From Engraulis encrasicolus (taxonomy: Eukaryota > Chordata > Actinopteri > Clupeiformes > Engraulidae): a stretch of 64,000 nucleotides of DNA. Position 1 is the first letter of the stretch, and each line of letters begins with the position of its first letter. Under the pieces are notes generated by a model. That model was not told the DNA's origin and ran no database searches. It saw only the letters and a program-made list of their open reading frames with translations. The position numbers were made by a program, and so were the translations under genes. The stretch is taken from assembly GCF_034702125.1 (NCBI RefSeq), contig NC_085868.1:22422276-22486275 (forward strand), read 5' to 3'. Shown here one piece after another: positions 45,641 to 56,728 of the stretch.

Positions 45641-46420
45641 AGAATTTTACAGGAAAAGTAGATAAGCTGTACACTAATTGATGTAGGTCTACAAATGAAT
45701 ACCATTGCCAAATTATAGAATGGTTCGGCATAGGCCTATTATGAGAAGGAAACATATTCTGTCTCAGATGGTGCACTTCGGGCAGCACTGTTTCGGTGCG
45801 TAATCAATATGCCATAGCACTGAAGCATGAACACTGAAATGCAAAAGTGCTCAATTTGAGATCCAGATCAAGTGTTGATGGGGGGATAAGGATAACTTAT
45901 CAGGATTCAACTTCCCATGAGAAAGAAAAAGAACATATTTAAGAGTGTAGCAGACCAGGGAGGGGTGCTGCCGGGCCTGTTACCCCTGTCATCTCACATC
46001 CCAACTGTTAACACACAACCTTTAGCCTACAGGTCAGTGGCTGCATATAATTCTTTGACTTTTATTTTGAATTACGCAGAGACATGGTCAGTCATCGGCT
46101 ACTGCACCAGACCGCCCAACGTCTTTTCTGAATTAACTGCAAAGCAGATAATGCTACATCTTTGCAGCATTAGTTCTACACACGTTCGATACATTCCAAC
46201 ATTTAAGAATACCGTCCTGCCGCTATGCCTGCCTGGCCCTTGGAACCACAGATGCGCACGGACGCACGAGCCATGAATTACGGAAGTGCTGGTCAGATGA
46301 CAAGTCATGTGATCTGATGCTGACAAAGTCAGCAACAACTCTGGCAAAATATCAGAGAGGTCTCTTTTTCTGTTTGTGGAGAGGGATAACAGCAAAAATT
46401 GCGAACACTTTGCTGCCAAC

Positions 46421-49400
46421 ATGCAGAATGTTATCAATTCCGTGAAAGGCACGGCGTTGGGAGTGGCCGAGTTCCTGACACCCGTTCTAAAGGTAAATCA
46501 ATAACCGAGCTAGCAAGCTAGCTAAGTTGTATCGCTGCCACAAGAATTGCGTTTTTATGAGTCACGGTTGAAATTACCTTCACGCTTAGGTATTGCAATA
46601 GCACGGTATCTGAAAATCTGGAGTATAGATCGCCTTCTCTTCTATGCATGCCAGGAGGGACTATAGAGGTACGACGTACAAGTAGTAGTTCTACCCCCGA
46701 GATCTCACCGTATGTTATGTCAGTGTGACATGTTTGTAAGCTATTCAACTGTGATAGAGCCTAATAAATGATACTGTTGCACGGCTATTTCCGAAAAAAT
46801 AGCAGTTATGCATTTACCGTCCGAAGTGAAAACATCTGGAACCATATTCAATACATCAAATTGACAGACAGCAGTGCTGTTTTGGGTGGTCTGTGGGTAG
46901 CCTACACGTTTAAACCGAGTGTGTCCAATATGTTTTCCTCATGATATCCTTCTTTGCTTGCAGGAATCAAAATTTAAAGAAACGGGTGTAATAACTCCAG
47001 AGGAGGTGAGATTTAAACACTGCCCTGTCTGTCTGTGACCATGAAGGGAATTGATACAGGTCAACTCTCGCACTTACTTAACCTGCTTCTGTTTTGCAGT
47101 TTATTGCTGCTGGTGATCATTTAGTTCATCACTGCCCGACATGGAAATGGTAAGATGAAAATCTGCGAGTTTGCATGGCCGTCTTTTGATTCTTAAAGCA
47201 GTTATGAGTAATCTGTCCATTGGGTTTGCTCTGGTGGTCTGGTGTATGGCCTTTTTTCTCTCCACTGCTGGCCTTCAGCCAGCTTGCAATGCATTCCGAT
47301 TCACAATCAGTAGGCCTACGCTGTGGTACATATGGAGTAAGCAGATTGCAAAACTGGTTAGAAACCCTCTTGCATATCCAGTGTTTCCAGCAGAACATTT
47401 GTTAGTCAAGGTAGGTCAGCTGGTATTGCACGTCTCACTGTCATCATTAGAAAGGCTGTGGTTCCAGTTTTATATGGAATGTGACATGAAAAATCCCCAA
47501 AATAGCTTAGTTTGTTGAAAAACAAGTTTAGAAGTTATACTTTATACATCTTTATTTTTTTGGGGTGGGCTTATCAAGGTTGGAGGTGTTTTCTTCTTCG
47601 TCTTCTTTTTTGTCAAGTGACCGCCTTTACTTACAAGTGCTGAGGGAAACCCTGATATCCATCACCTAGAACTAGGGTGTCTGAACAGTATTGGTTGGAG
47701 AATGTGTTGTCATCTTCCGTTCTCATCTTTTTACCTCTATGTCACAAGTCATTCTCTACAAATGTAGGCCTAAACCATGAAATTCCACACCAATGAAATA
47801 TAATCTGTTGAAGTATGTTGCACTTCCTTATAACTCGCTTCCTCTCTTCGTTAAGGGCATCGGGAGAGGAGGCTAAAGTGAAGCCATACTTACCAAAGGA
47901 CAAACAGTTCTTACTAACCCGCAATGGTAAGACAAGTCAGCCCATTTTAAATATCAATTAAATGTTATTATAGTGTTAAACAGAAGGTGCTAGTTGGAAG
48001 AAGTCATCCAGTTGCTAACAGTTAAACTGTGTATAATAACTGAATAAGAATCTCCAGTCTTATTAGTGAACATTCCTTTCTTGAAGTCATGTTTTGCTCG
48101 TGTACACTGAGATGGTTGTCATGAATAGTTTAGGAATTGATGGTGGTGGTTCATATTTATGAAAAAGATAACATTTGTGAATGGCCAGCATAAATTCTGT
48201 GGAAATGAACTACTAAAAATGACTTCATTAAACAATTCATGTTGTGCTCATGTTCACTGTGTTGCTGTGGGAACTGGCAGTGCCCTGCTATAAGCGGTGT
48301 AAACAGATGGAGTACTCTGACGAGCTGGAGGCCATTATCGAGGAGGACGACGGGGACGGAGGATGGGTCGACACTTACCACAACACGGGCAAGTTGAATT
48401 TTGGTTGTTGTCATGTGTGTTTATTTCACACCTTTTCGGGCTGAAATCCATTTGAATCCATACAGGAACTTGTGCAATAATTTGCATATTTTTTATTATG
48501 CTATTTTGCAGGTGTGGGCGGAATAACAGACGCTGTCCAGGATATCTCCCTCGATAATAAAGTAAATTCTCTCAAACTCTGTTTAGATACGTTCTACATC
48601 TGTGGCGATTGTGAGTTTTTACTGTTGCATGCTGTTTGTCTCCTTTGTGTTCAGGACAGCGTGAACATGAATGTGAAGGTGGGCGCTCGTGGAAACGATG
48701 GTGGGGATGATGACGAGGATGAGGATGACGAAGGAGAGGCTGCAGACATGGAAGGTATGCAATGGATAATGTTCCCATCTGGTGGGTACTACTCAATTGT
48801 TACACAGTAGTTGGGCTCATTGCGAGCAGAGAGCACTGATGATGGCAACAGCCTGAAATGTCTTCTCTACCCTGCTCTGACTAAAATAAAATAAAAAAAC
48901 TCCTTGTGCTTGACCTTTGTGTCTTGTTTAGTGTGCAAACCTGCTTCAACCTTATACCTTACATCTTTTGGGTCCACGCATCTAGTTATTTTTCGTAACA
49001 TCTAGAGCGCAACAATACCCATACCTCCTAATGTTCCCATCTTGAAAAAAATCATTTCGGGGGAGCGGGGGGGGGGGGTGGGGGGTGGGGGCGCTAAGCC
49101 CCCAACATTTGGGCTTGAATGCCCATGTGGACCCCGGTTCGAGTCCGGCCGGGGTCATTTCCCGGCCCTCCCCCGTCTCTCTCTCCCAATCATTTTCTGT
49201 CTGTTCTCCACTGTCCTGTAATAATAGGCCGGAAGGCCCCAAAAAATACTTTCAAATAAATAATAATTTGGGGCTTTTTAGTCTTTATTTAAATACTGTA
49301 GTATGTGCATGGTGAAGATGTGGACGGGAAACTGATGGGAGAGAGATGGGCAGGGTTGGGAAATGACCCAGGCTGGACTCGAACCGGAGTCCCGGTTTTA

Positions 49401-51460
49401 GCGCAACATTACATTCATTAATGGAATTTGTTTTGGATTACACCTAAATGGCAACGTCTTGCACTGCGTCTTAAGACACTGCATAAAAGTATATGAGAAA
49501 AGCTTGATTCACATGAGATTCCTAAATTTAAACGATGACTGAAATGAAAACTCAAAATCCCTTCATCAATAAAAAAAAATCACCACCCCTCTCTGAACTG
49601 ATTGCATAATCCCATACTATATGACTGACGTCTAAAACAGATAACAATAATGTTCTTTTTTTCAGAATATGAGGAGAGTGGACTTTTGGAGAACGATGAG
49701 GTAAGAGATGGTATTTGTCTTTGTCATAACACAACATCTGCCAGTTTGGACAATGGCATTTGTTTTCGCAAGACTGACTACACTTAAATAGAATACAACA
49801 TGTTACAAACGAAGTGAAATGAAATGGCATCTGGGATTAGATCTTATGAATGGCTTTGTATATGTTTTCTTTGCTCCTCCAAACAGGCCACCCTTGACAC
49901 GACGAAAATGGTGGATACTACCAAGTCAAAAATGGAGGCAGGCAGCGAAGACGCCATTTTGCAAACTCGCACTTATGATCTCTACATCACATACGACAAA
50001 TATTACCAGACGCCGCGATTGTGGCTGTTTGGATATGACGAGGTACTCAATCACAGGTCTAAAATCAGGACAAAATGAATATAAAATGGATTTTTAAATT
50101 ACTATTATTATAATTATATTATTATTATTATTTTCAGCTTCCATGAACACAGTTTAACCATTCTAAATGAATAATCTCATGCCTTGCCCCTCAGGACAGA
50201 CAACCCCTTACGGTGGAGCACATGTACGAGGACATAAGCCAGGACCACGTCAAGAAAACTGTCACCATTGAAAACCACCCGCACCTCCCCCCTCCCGCCA
50301 TGTGCTCCGTGCACCCGTGCAGGTAAACTGGCATGCTGGTGTGCTGCCCATGGGCCTTTTTCTGACACCTTGTCTGACACACTGTCACTGGATGCAACAT
50401 AAACGTGCTTCAAACGCATTGAAATATGCATAGACATAGTATACAGTGCATCCACATATGCATCCACTGTTTGTTGCTTGAAATTTCTAGTCACATAGTA
50501 CTGTATATACCTGGCTGCTTCGCTTCAAAGCAGAACTCAGTCAAATTGAGTGTTTTTAGGAGTAGAAAAGCGCTATACTGATGTAGTCCCATCAGGCATT
50601 TATGGGAATACTGGGCCATTTAATTTCAAAGAGTGGTGGTGGTGGCGGCATTATATCTCATTCATATTCAGATTTTTAATTGTCGTATTGTTGATGTCCT
50701 GTGTTTGTGTTTCCTAGACATGCTGAAGTGATGAAGAAAATCATCGAAACAGTCGCAGAAGGAGGAGGAGAGCTGGGAGTTCACATGTATCCTTTAGTTC
50801 CTTGGGTTGGCTTGTTGTTGCATCTTGCCTACCATTTGTCACCCTCTAATGAATTCGCTGTGATGGGGAAACTTGGATTCTGATGTTGCAATCCAGTACC
50901 ACAAATTCCAAACTGATGCACTTGCTGGTGCGCTATGAGAAGTGGTTTTGGGCCAGGTTAATCTTTTTCTGAAATTGTAAGGCATCTCCTCTTAGGCAGC
51001 CTACATCCCACATGACGAAAAAGACTTGCAAATGTCTAGAGCTGGTACTGTATTGGAACTTTTAAATCCAAGTTGCACATTGATGTTAATTTAACATTGT
51101 CTACAAAATAGTCACACTTTGTCTAAGATGGTAAGTTTTCCATAAGTTTCATAGCATGATGCTTCAGCCAGTGTCATTTCATTTCTTGGAGAGCAACTGG
51201 AGTGAAAAAAGTAACTCATGATATGCACTAGGTGGCGCCATCATCATCCTGTTTTACGTTTGTCTTTTACAAATCTACGATTATTTCTCAACCATTTTTT
51301 CACTCACGGCACCACGCTTTAAATGAATGAAAAATCCCAAGGCACCCCAAACGTTTTCTCTTTTTTAGAGTCATTAGAATGCACATTTTATCTGAAGACC
51401 AACAAATGCAAAACGTATGTAGCATATACGTACGTACAGTAGAATGAGTGCACGACCACA

Positions 51461-51543
<83 letters not shown>

Positions 51544-51878
51544 CCACTACAGACTTAGAATAATGATGTGGCCTCAATTTACCTAACTGTGTGATAAAGC
51601 AAGAAGAAACATTTCACCATGTTTTAACATATTTACATATTTAAAGTTCATGTCAGCCTTCTGCAGCACCCCTGAGGAATTCTCTCTGCAACCCCAGTTG
51701 AGAAACCCTGATCTAACCACTGAGAAATGTGCAAAAAATGCGTTCCAGTTAAAAAAGCATGTTTTGTTTCTTCCTTAATTCCAAATCTCACATCAGGTAT
51801 CTGCTGATCTTCCTGAAGTTTGTCCAAGCCGTCATTCCCACCATAGAGTACGACTACACGAGGCACTTCACCATGTAA
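46421..51878 (+). CDS. atg3: ATG3, E2-like conjugating enzyme for LC3/GABARAP lipidation
   Basis: ATG3 accepts LC3/GABARAP (Atg8) from ATG7 and transfers it to phosphatidylethanolamine on the growing autophagosome membrane. Twelve exons join to 320 residues (human protein about 314): 46421-46492, 46964-47005, 47100-47149, 47856-47926, 48281-48388, 48512-48561, 48655-48754, 49666-49700, 49887-50042, 50195-50322, 50718-50786, 51797-51878. Visible landmarks are the amphipathic N-terminus [20 protein letters not shown], the acidic flexible region ([20 protein letters not shown]), the E2 core [20 protein letters not shown], the catalytic cysteine in [12 protein letters not shown], and the C-terminus [10 protein letters not shown]. 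All key residues are present, so the gene looks intact. The fifth intron starts with GC instead of GT. The start codon matches the family N-terminus. Confidence 0.97.
48815..49040. repeat. Half copy of the 26022-26214 hairpin element in atg3 intron 7
   Basis: Contains AACTCCTTGTGCTTGACCTT, GTTTAGTGTGCAAACCTGCT, TTTTGGGTCCACGCA and GCGCAACAATACCC, the reverse complement of sequence at 25940-26130. It has one arm only, so it does not fold on itself. Confidence 0.7.
49085..49250 (+). mobile_element. tRNA-derived SINE (family 2) in atg3 intron 7
   Basis: GGGGGCGCTAAGCCCCC head, B box GGTTCGAGTCC, TTTCCCGGCCCTCCCCCGTC body and CTGTCCTGTAATAA..GGCC tail. It is followed at 49310-49412 by a partial copy in the opposite orientation. 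Confidence 0.7.
49310..49412 (-). mobile_element. tRNA-derived SINE (family 2), partial, inverted
   Basis: Contains GGGAAATGACCC and CTGGACTCGAACCGGAGTCC, the complement of the family 2 body and B box. Confidence 0.55.
50195..50322 (+). CDS. atg3: atg3 exon 10, catalytic cysteine exon
   Basis: Encodes [40 protein letters not shown] and PC before the R codon split by the intron. The cysteine of HPC is the thioester-forming residue of ATG3 proteins. Confidence 0.93.
51463..51542. repeat. (CA)n microsatellite in atg3 intron 11
   Basis: A long CA array with one CAAA interruption. Open reading frames here are repeat artefacts. Confidence 0.95.
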
Positions 51879-52459
51879 AACCTGTAACCGCTGTACTTCC
51901 TCCTCTACTTCATCAATGATGTGGGTGTGGTCTTTGTGGCAGGCTCTAACCAATGGCGAGAGACTGAACTGGTGGGGGGTCTCGAAGAGAGTGATTAATG
52001 ATAAACCTGATCATGTTAACCCGAAGAACGTGGTAAGCCTGCTGAAAGAGCCTGCAGGTTTCATTCAGTTAAGAAAGTGAGGATGCCAGGCTCTTCTATT
52101 AGCATAGCTCTATCCTGGTTTACCAAACCACATTCTTGGAATATCCCTCTAGAATGGATCAGTCTGGGGTGGGTGATTGGTTATGTGAGCCTTTTTGCAT
52201 GTGTGATATGGATCTGTGTTCATTGATGACGTTGCTGCTCCTGTACTAAAAAAAAAACAAGCAAAACACCTGTACCAACAGCTAATGCACTATGTGGTGG
52301 TCCATCTTGCAGTGTACTCGTCTGTAATAATGTACATGTGTATGCTGTGGGTTTGCAAATGCCTTGCTCTGCTCTTTTAAACAAAACAACTTGCGCTCTG
52401 GTCATGTATCTGTCAAAACACCATTCTCTGATTTGTTCTCTTTTTTTTTTTTTACAAAA

Positions 52460-52465
52460 AATAAA
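52460..52465 (+). promoter_or_regulatory. Candidate poly(A) signal of atg3
   Basis: AATAAA in an A-rich stretch 580 bases after the atg3 stop; several overlapping AATAAA hexamers follow to about 52490. The 3' UTR end is not proven. 52490-52990 shows nothing else. Confidence 0.35.
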
Positions 52466-52989
52466 GAAAAATAAATAAATAAAATAAAATAAGCGAAATA
52501 AATATTGGACTACAAAAAACTATATGCATTGTATGGAAATTGTGATCTATTATTTATCGGACATTCATTACCACAATATTACCAACAGACGCCAAAACCA
52601 TAACCTCTACTCACACCAAAACGGTAACGGTGTCTGTTATGACCTAAATCGTGTTGAGTACTTATTATTTTGGTAACAAAAGTGTGTGCTGTATACAGTT
52701 TCATTCTTACCCCCAGGCTACTTTCATCTGCTGCATCATCCTATTTGTCTTGTTTAAATCAAGTAAAACTAATCTATTGTTTTTCAGTGTCCCATAGTAC
52801 CATATTGAAAACAATTGTTTATAAATAAATAAAAAATCTATATATATATGTAAGTAGATTTGTTTGGGGTTTTACTTCATTCAAATTCACTCTCACACCT
52901 TTATTCGGTTCGCTTACTAAAGATTCTCTACTCAATATGGCCACTCAAAAGTTATTTTATTTTGTCAATGGGTTGTTGACTGTAGGGAA

Positions 52990-53463
52990 CATAGAGGTAG
53001 AAAATAACACTAGAGAGGACCCCGCCCCCCTTTTACGGCAATCTGTAGCGGCCATTATCTGTAGGTAGATCAGAGAAATGGAAATTAACGGAGAACGAGA
53101 CTCACCTCTGTCAAAAATGGCTTAATCATGTGAAAATACAAGGACAATAGTTGGACAATAGTTGAAGTGTGCTGCTAACTATGTTCATAAAAGATATTAT
53201 TTTATTTTTAAATGTATTTTATCGACTCACATGATTTCAGTAGATATGTAGCCTGACATTTCAAATCTGGTCTTTGATTAAAGTGTTACTTTATATTTAC
53301 ACAGTTTTAGTTAATTTCTTGACAGAGGTGGGCGTGTTCTCCATTGACTTGCATTGCCTGAAAGTACCTACACTACCTACGGAAGTTGGGAAGCTCCAGC
53401 TGCCATTTCCCAGTGCTGTCGCAAATTGCTGTGTCCTCTCTAGTGTTATTTTCTACCTCTATG
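52990..53463. mobile_element. 474-bp MITE with perfect 31-bp terminal inverted repeats
   Basis: Begins CATAGAGGTAGAAAATAACA and ends in the exact complement, with identity over 31 bases. Target duplication is not obvious (GTAGGGAA versus GTTGGGAC, or a TA). It contains no transposase. A related copy is at 22124-22461. Confidence 0.85.
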
Positions 53464-53611
53464 GTTGGGACATTTCACGTTTGGACATTCCCCCTTCACC
53501 ATTGCGGGTTTGTAAAATAGGAGTCCCAAACCGCTCCATTGTTTATCTGTGTTGCCATGCCATGTCCAGTACATAATCTGCCATATGGTTTTAGGCAATC
53601 GAACGATTGAC

Positions 53612-53973
53612 TAGTCAAGTCAAGTCAAGTAGGTTTTATTGTCAATTTCTTTACATGCACTGGTCATACAAAGAATTTGAAATTACATTTCTTGCTTTCC
53701 CATACAGACATAGACTAATCTAGGTAAGGACATAGACAGTATAGACATAGACAGTACTTATACATGGACTTAAGACAGTATGGACATAGACAGTGCTCAT
53801 ACAGACATTTAAAGTGCAAGACTGGACAACAGAAGACTTGTAGAGGACATACATTAAGAGGTATTGTTGTGCTTTTGTGCTTTTCCTAAAAAAGTCCTTT
53901 ATAGCGTTCTGACATGGTAATAGTAGCATTTTGAAGAAAAATAAATATTAAAAGGTCTGTCAAGTACACCAGC

Positions 53974-54021
<48 letters not shown>

Positions 54022-54141
54022 TTAGTGCAGGTAGAAGGTGCGGTGTGCGTCTGTGTGTGTGTTCGTGTGTCTGTGTGTGTGTGTGTGTCAGTGTGTGTCA
54101 GTGTGTTTATGTTTGGGTTTAGTGCAGAAAGTGCAGTGTGC

Positions 54142-54175
<34 letters not shown>

Positions 54176-56060
54176 ATGTTTTGAGTTAGTGCAGGTTGAA
54201 AGTTCAGTCACAAGTATAGTAGTGCAGGTGGAATGTTCAGTCGCAGATATGGTGGTGGGGGGTGGGGGGTGGGGGGGGTTGTCAGTGGCCTTGCTGGCTA
54301 GAGGCTGACAGTGGAGGGAGAGTGGGTTGAGTGTTCAGCATCTTGATCGCTTGGTGCATTGTGCTGCTCGCCAGCCTGGTGGTACGGGAACGGAGGCGCC
54401 TGTACCTCTTTCCAGAGGGCAGGAGGCTGAACAGGTTTGTGTGCAGGGTGGCTTGTGTCTTTGATGATCATCAGTGCTTTCCGGGTGAGGCGTGTGGTGT
54501 AAATGTCCTGCAGGGAGGGGAGTGGTACTCCAATGATCTTCTTCGCTGTGTTCACAACACGCTGGAGTGTCTTCCTGTTTTTCTCCGTGCAGCTTCCTCC
54601 CCACACTGTGATGCAGTTGGACACGACGCTCTCTATGGTTCCTCTGTAGAATGTTGTCATGATGGAGGGTGTAGCACTTGCCTTCTTTAGTTTGTGCAGG
54701 AAGTAGAGACGCTGATGGGCCTTCTTCGCCAGTGATGTAGTGTTGGTGGTCCAAGAGAGGTCGTCGCTGATGTGCACTCCAAGGAACTTGGTGCTGCTCA
54801 CTCTCTCCACAGCATCGCCGTCGATGGTCAGTGGTGGCAGTTGTTTTTGGACCCTTTGGAAGTTGACAACAATCTCCTTGGTCTTGTTGACATTCAGCAG
54901 GAGGTTGTTGTCTTTGCACCATCTGGCCAGCAGGTCTACTTCTTCTCTGTAGTGAGTCTCATCGCCCTTGGTGATGAGGCCCACCAGTGTTGTATCATCC
55001 GCAAACTTCACTAGATGGTTAGTGCTGTGGGTCGTTGTGCAGTCGTGTGTCAGCAGCGTGAACAGCAGGGGGCTGAGAACACAACCTTGCGGAGCCCCCG
55101 TGCTCAGGGTCAGGGTGCTTGAGGTGTTGTTCCCTACCCGTACTGCTTGTGGTCTTTGCATCAGGAAGTCCAGCAGCCAGTTGCAGAGGGAGGTGCTGAA
55201 ACCTAGTTTGTCCAGTTTTCTGATGAGTTGTTGTGGTATTATGGTATTGAATGCTGAACTGAAGTCAATGAACAGCATTCTCACATATGAGTCTTTATTG
55301 TCCAAGTGGGTGAGGGCTGGATGGAGGGCAGAGCAAATTGCATCCTCCGTGGATCGCTTGGCTCGGTATGCGAACTGGTAGGGGTCTAGGGTGGGGGGTA
55401 GGGTGGCTTTGATGTGTGACAGGACTAGCCGTTCGAAGCACTTCATGATTATGGGCGTCAGGGCTACAGAACTGTAGTCATTGAAGCATGATGGTGATGA
55501 TTTCTTCGGCACAGGTATGATGGTAGCAGCTTTGAAAAGTGATGGGATGACTGCTTGCTCCAGAGAGATGTTAAAGATGTCTGTGAAGACATCCTTCAGC
55601 TCTTCTGCACAATCCTTCAACACTCGGCCTGGTATGTTGTGTTGTCTGGGCCAGCTGCTTTGCGTGGGTTGATGGTGGCCAGTGTCCTCTTAACACTGGC
55701 AGAGGACAGGTAAAGGGGTTGATCATGGGGGGGAGGGGGAGTTTTCTGTGGGTGAGTGTCATTTTGTGCTTCAAAGCGGGCAAAGAAACTGTTCAGGTCG
55801 TTTAGCAGAGAGGTGTTGTTGTCACAGCTTCGTGGTGCAGGCTTATAGTCCGTGATGGCCTGTATGCCCTGCCACAGGCTCTGTGCATCTCTGCTGTCTT
55901 TGAAGTGTGTTGTTATTTTGTCTGAGTATTCCTTTTTTGCTCTCCTGATGCCCTGGGACAGGTTTGCCCTTGCTGTCTTTAGGCCAGCTACGTCTCCTGC
56001 TCTGAAGGCTTTGTCTCTGGCCCTCAGCAGTCGGTGAACGTCTCCTGTCCTGTCCTGACT
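53612..56060 (-). mobile_element. 5'-truncated L2-like LINE
   Basis: The minus-strand frame 54298-55623 encodes most of a non-LTR reverse transcriptase: [60 protein letters not shown], the catalytic [12 protein letters not shown], and the C-terminal [20 protein letters not shown]. An upstream frame-shifted piece extends to about 56060, where homology stops. The 3' end (left) has TG-rich sequence and a CTTGACTTGACTTGACTAGT-type tail near 53612. A frameshift near 55620, the missing 5' half and no endonuclease domain mean it is immobile. Confidence 0.85.
53976..54175. repeat. (TG)n-rich region in the LINE 3' end
   Basis: Three TG arrays (53976-54019, 54050-54105, 54143-54173) separated by GTGCAGG-type sequence. 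Confidence 0.85.
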
Positions 56061-56322
56061 ATGTAAGGTTTAACCAAGACCTAATTGAAATGACTGTTCA
56101 CATACTGTAATCCTAATGATATGAGGGAATTCAAGTTATATTAGCCATTAGTGGGGACATTTCCTACTGCCCTCCAGTAGAATGGGGTTGGTGCACATTG
56201 AGATGGACAAAAAAAAGAACAATGAAAGAGAATGTTCTTGATGTCTGACATCAACCCATCTCCCACACAGAAATGTAAAGTAGGCCTATATGGAGTCTTT
56301 AATCAAAAGTAGGCATACCTTA

Positions 56323-56323
<1 letters not shown>

Positions 56324-56384
<61 letters not shown>

Positions 56385-56470
56385 TATTATTATTATTATC
56401 ATTGGTGGTGTTGTTTGTATTAGCAATATTATTATTGTTGTTATTATTATTATTGTTGTTGTTGTTGTCA
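56324..56470. repeat. (ATT)n / (GTT)n trinucleotide repeat
   Basis: About 25 ATT units, then mixed ATT and GTT units. Located between the LINE and slc19a2. Confidence 0.92.
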
Positions 56471-56728
56471 TAAACAGTAGATATAAGTTGTTATTATTAT
56501 TATGTTTCCGCATATTTTCTCATCACACACCCACATCTTCCACTCTCATGATTGGTTGCTTGTGTCTCTTTTTTTGGTCGTCATATTCTCGCGACAGGGA
56601 ACTCGTGAGACTGAGGAAGAGATCAGTAAACGAAACACCAGCGTGAAGACATGACCATAGCCGACTTTTCCCAATGTAGTCTGAGTTTGTTTTGCGTTGT
56701 ATATGTGTAAAGTGTTGCCGTTTTAAAA

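Noticed and set aside
54331..54922. Plus-strand and alternative minus-strand frames over the LINE
   Set aside because: Shadows of the reverse-transcriptase frame.
56290..56646. Tyrosine/isoleucine-rich frame
   Set aside because: Translation of the ATT trinucleotide array.
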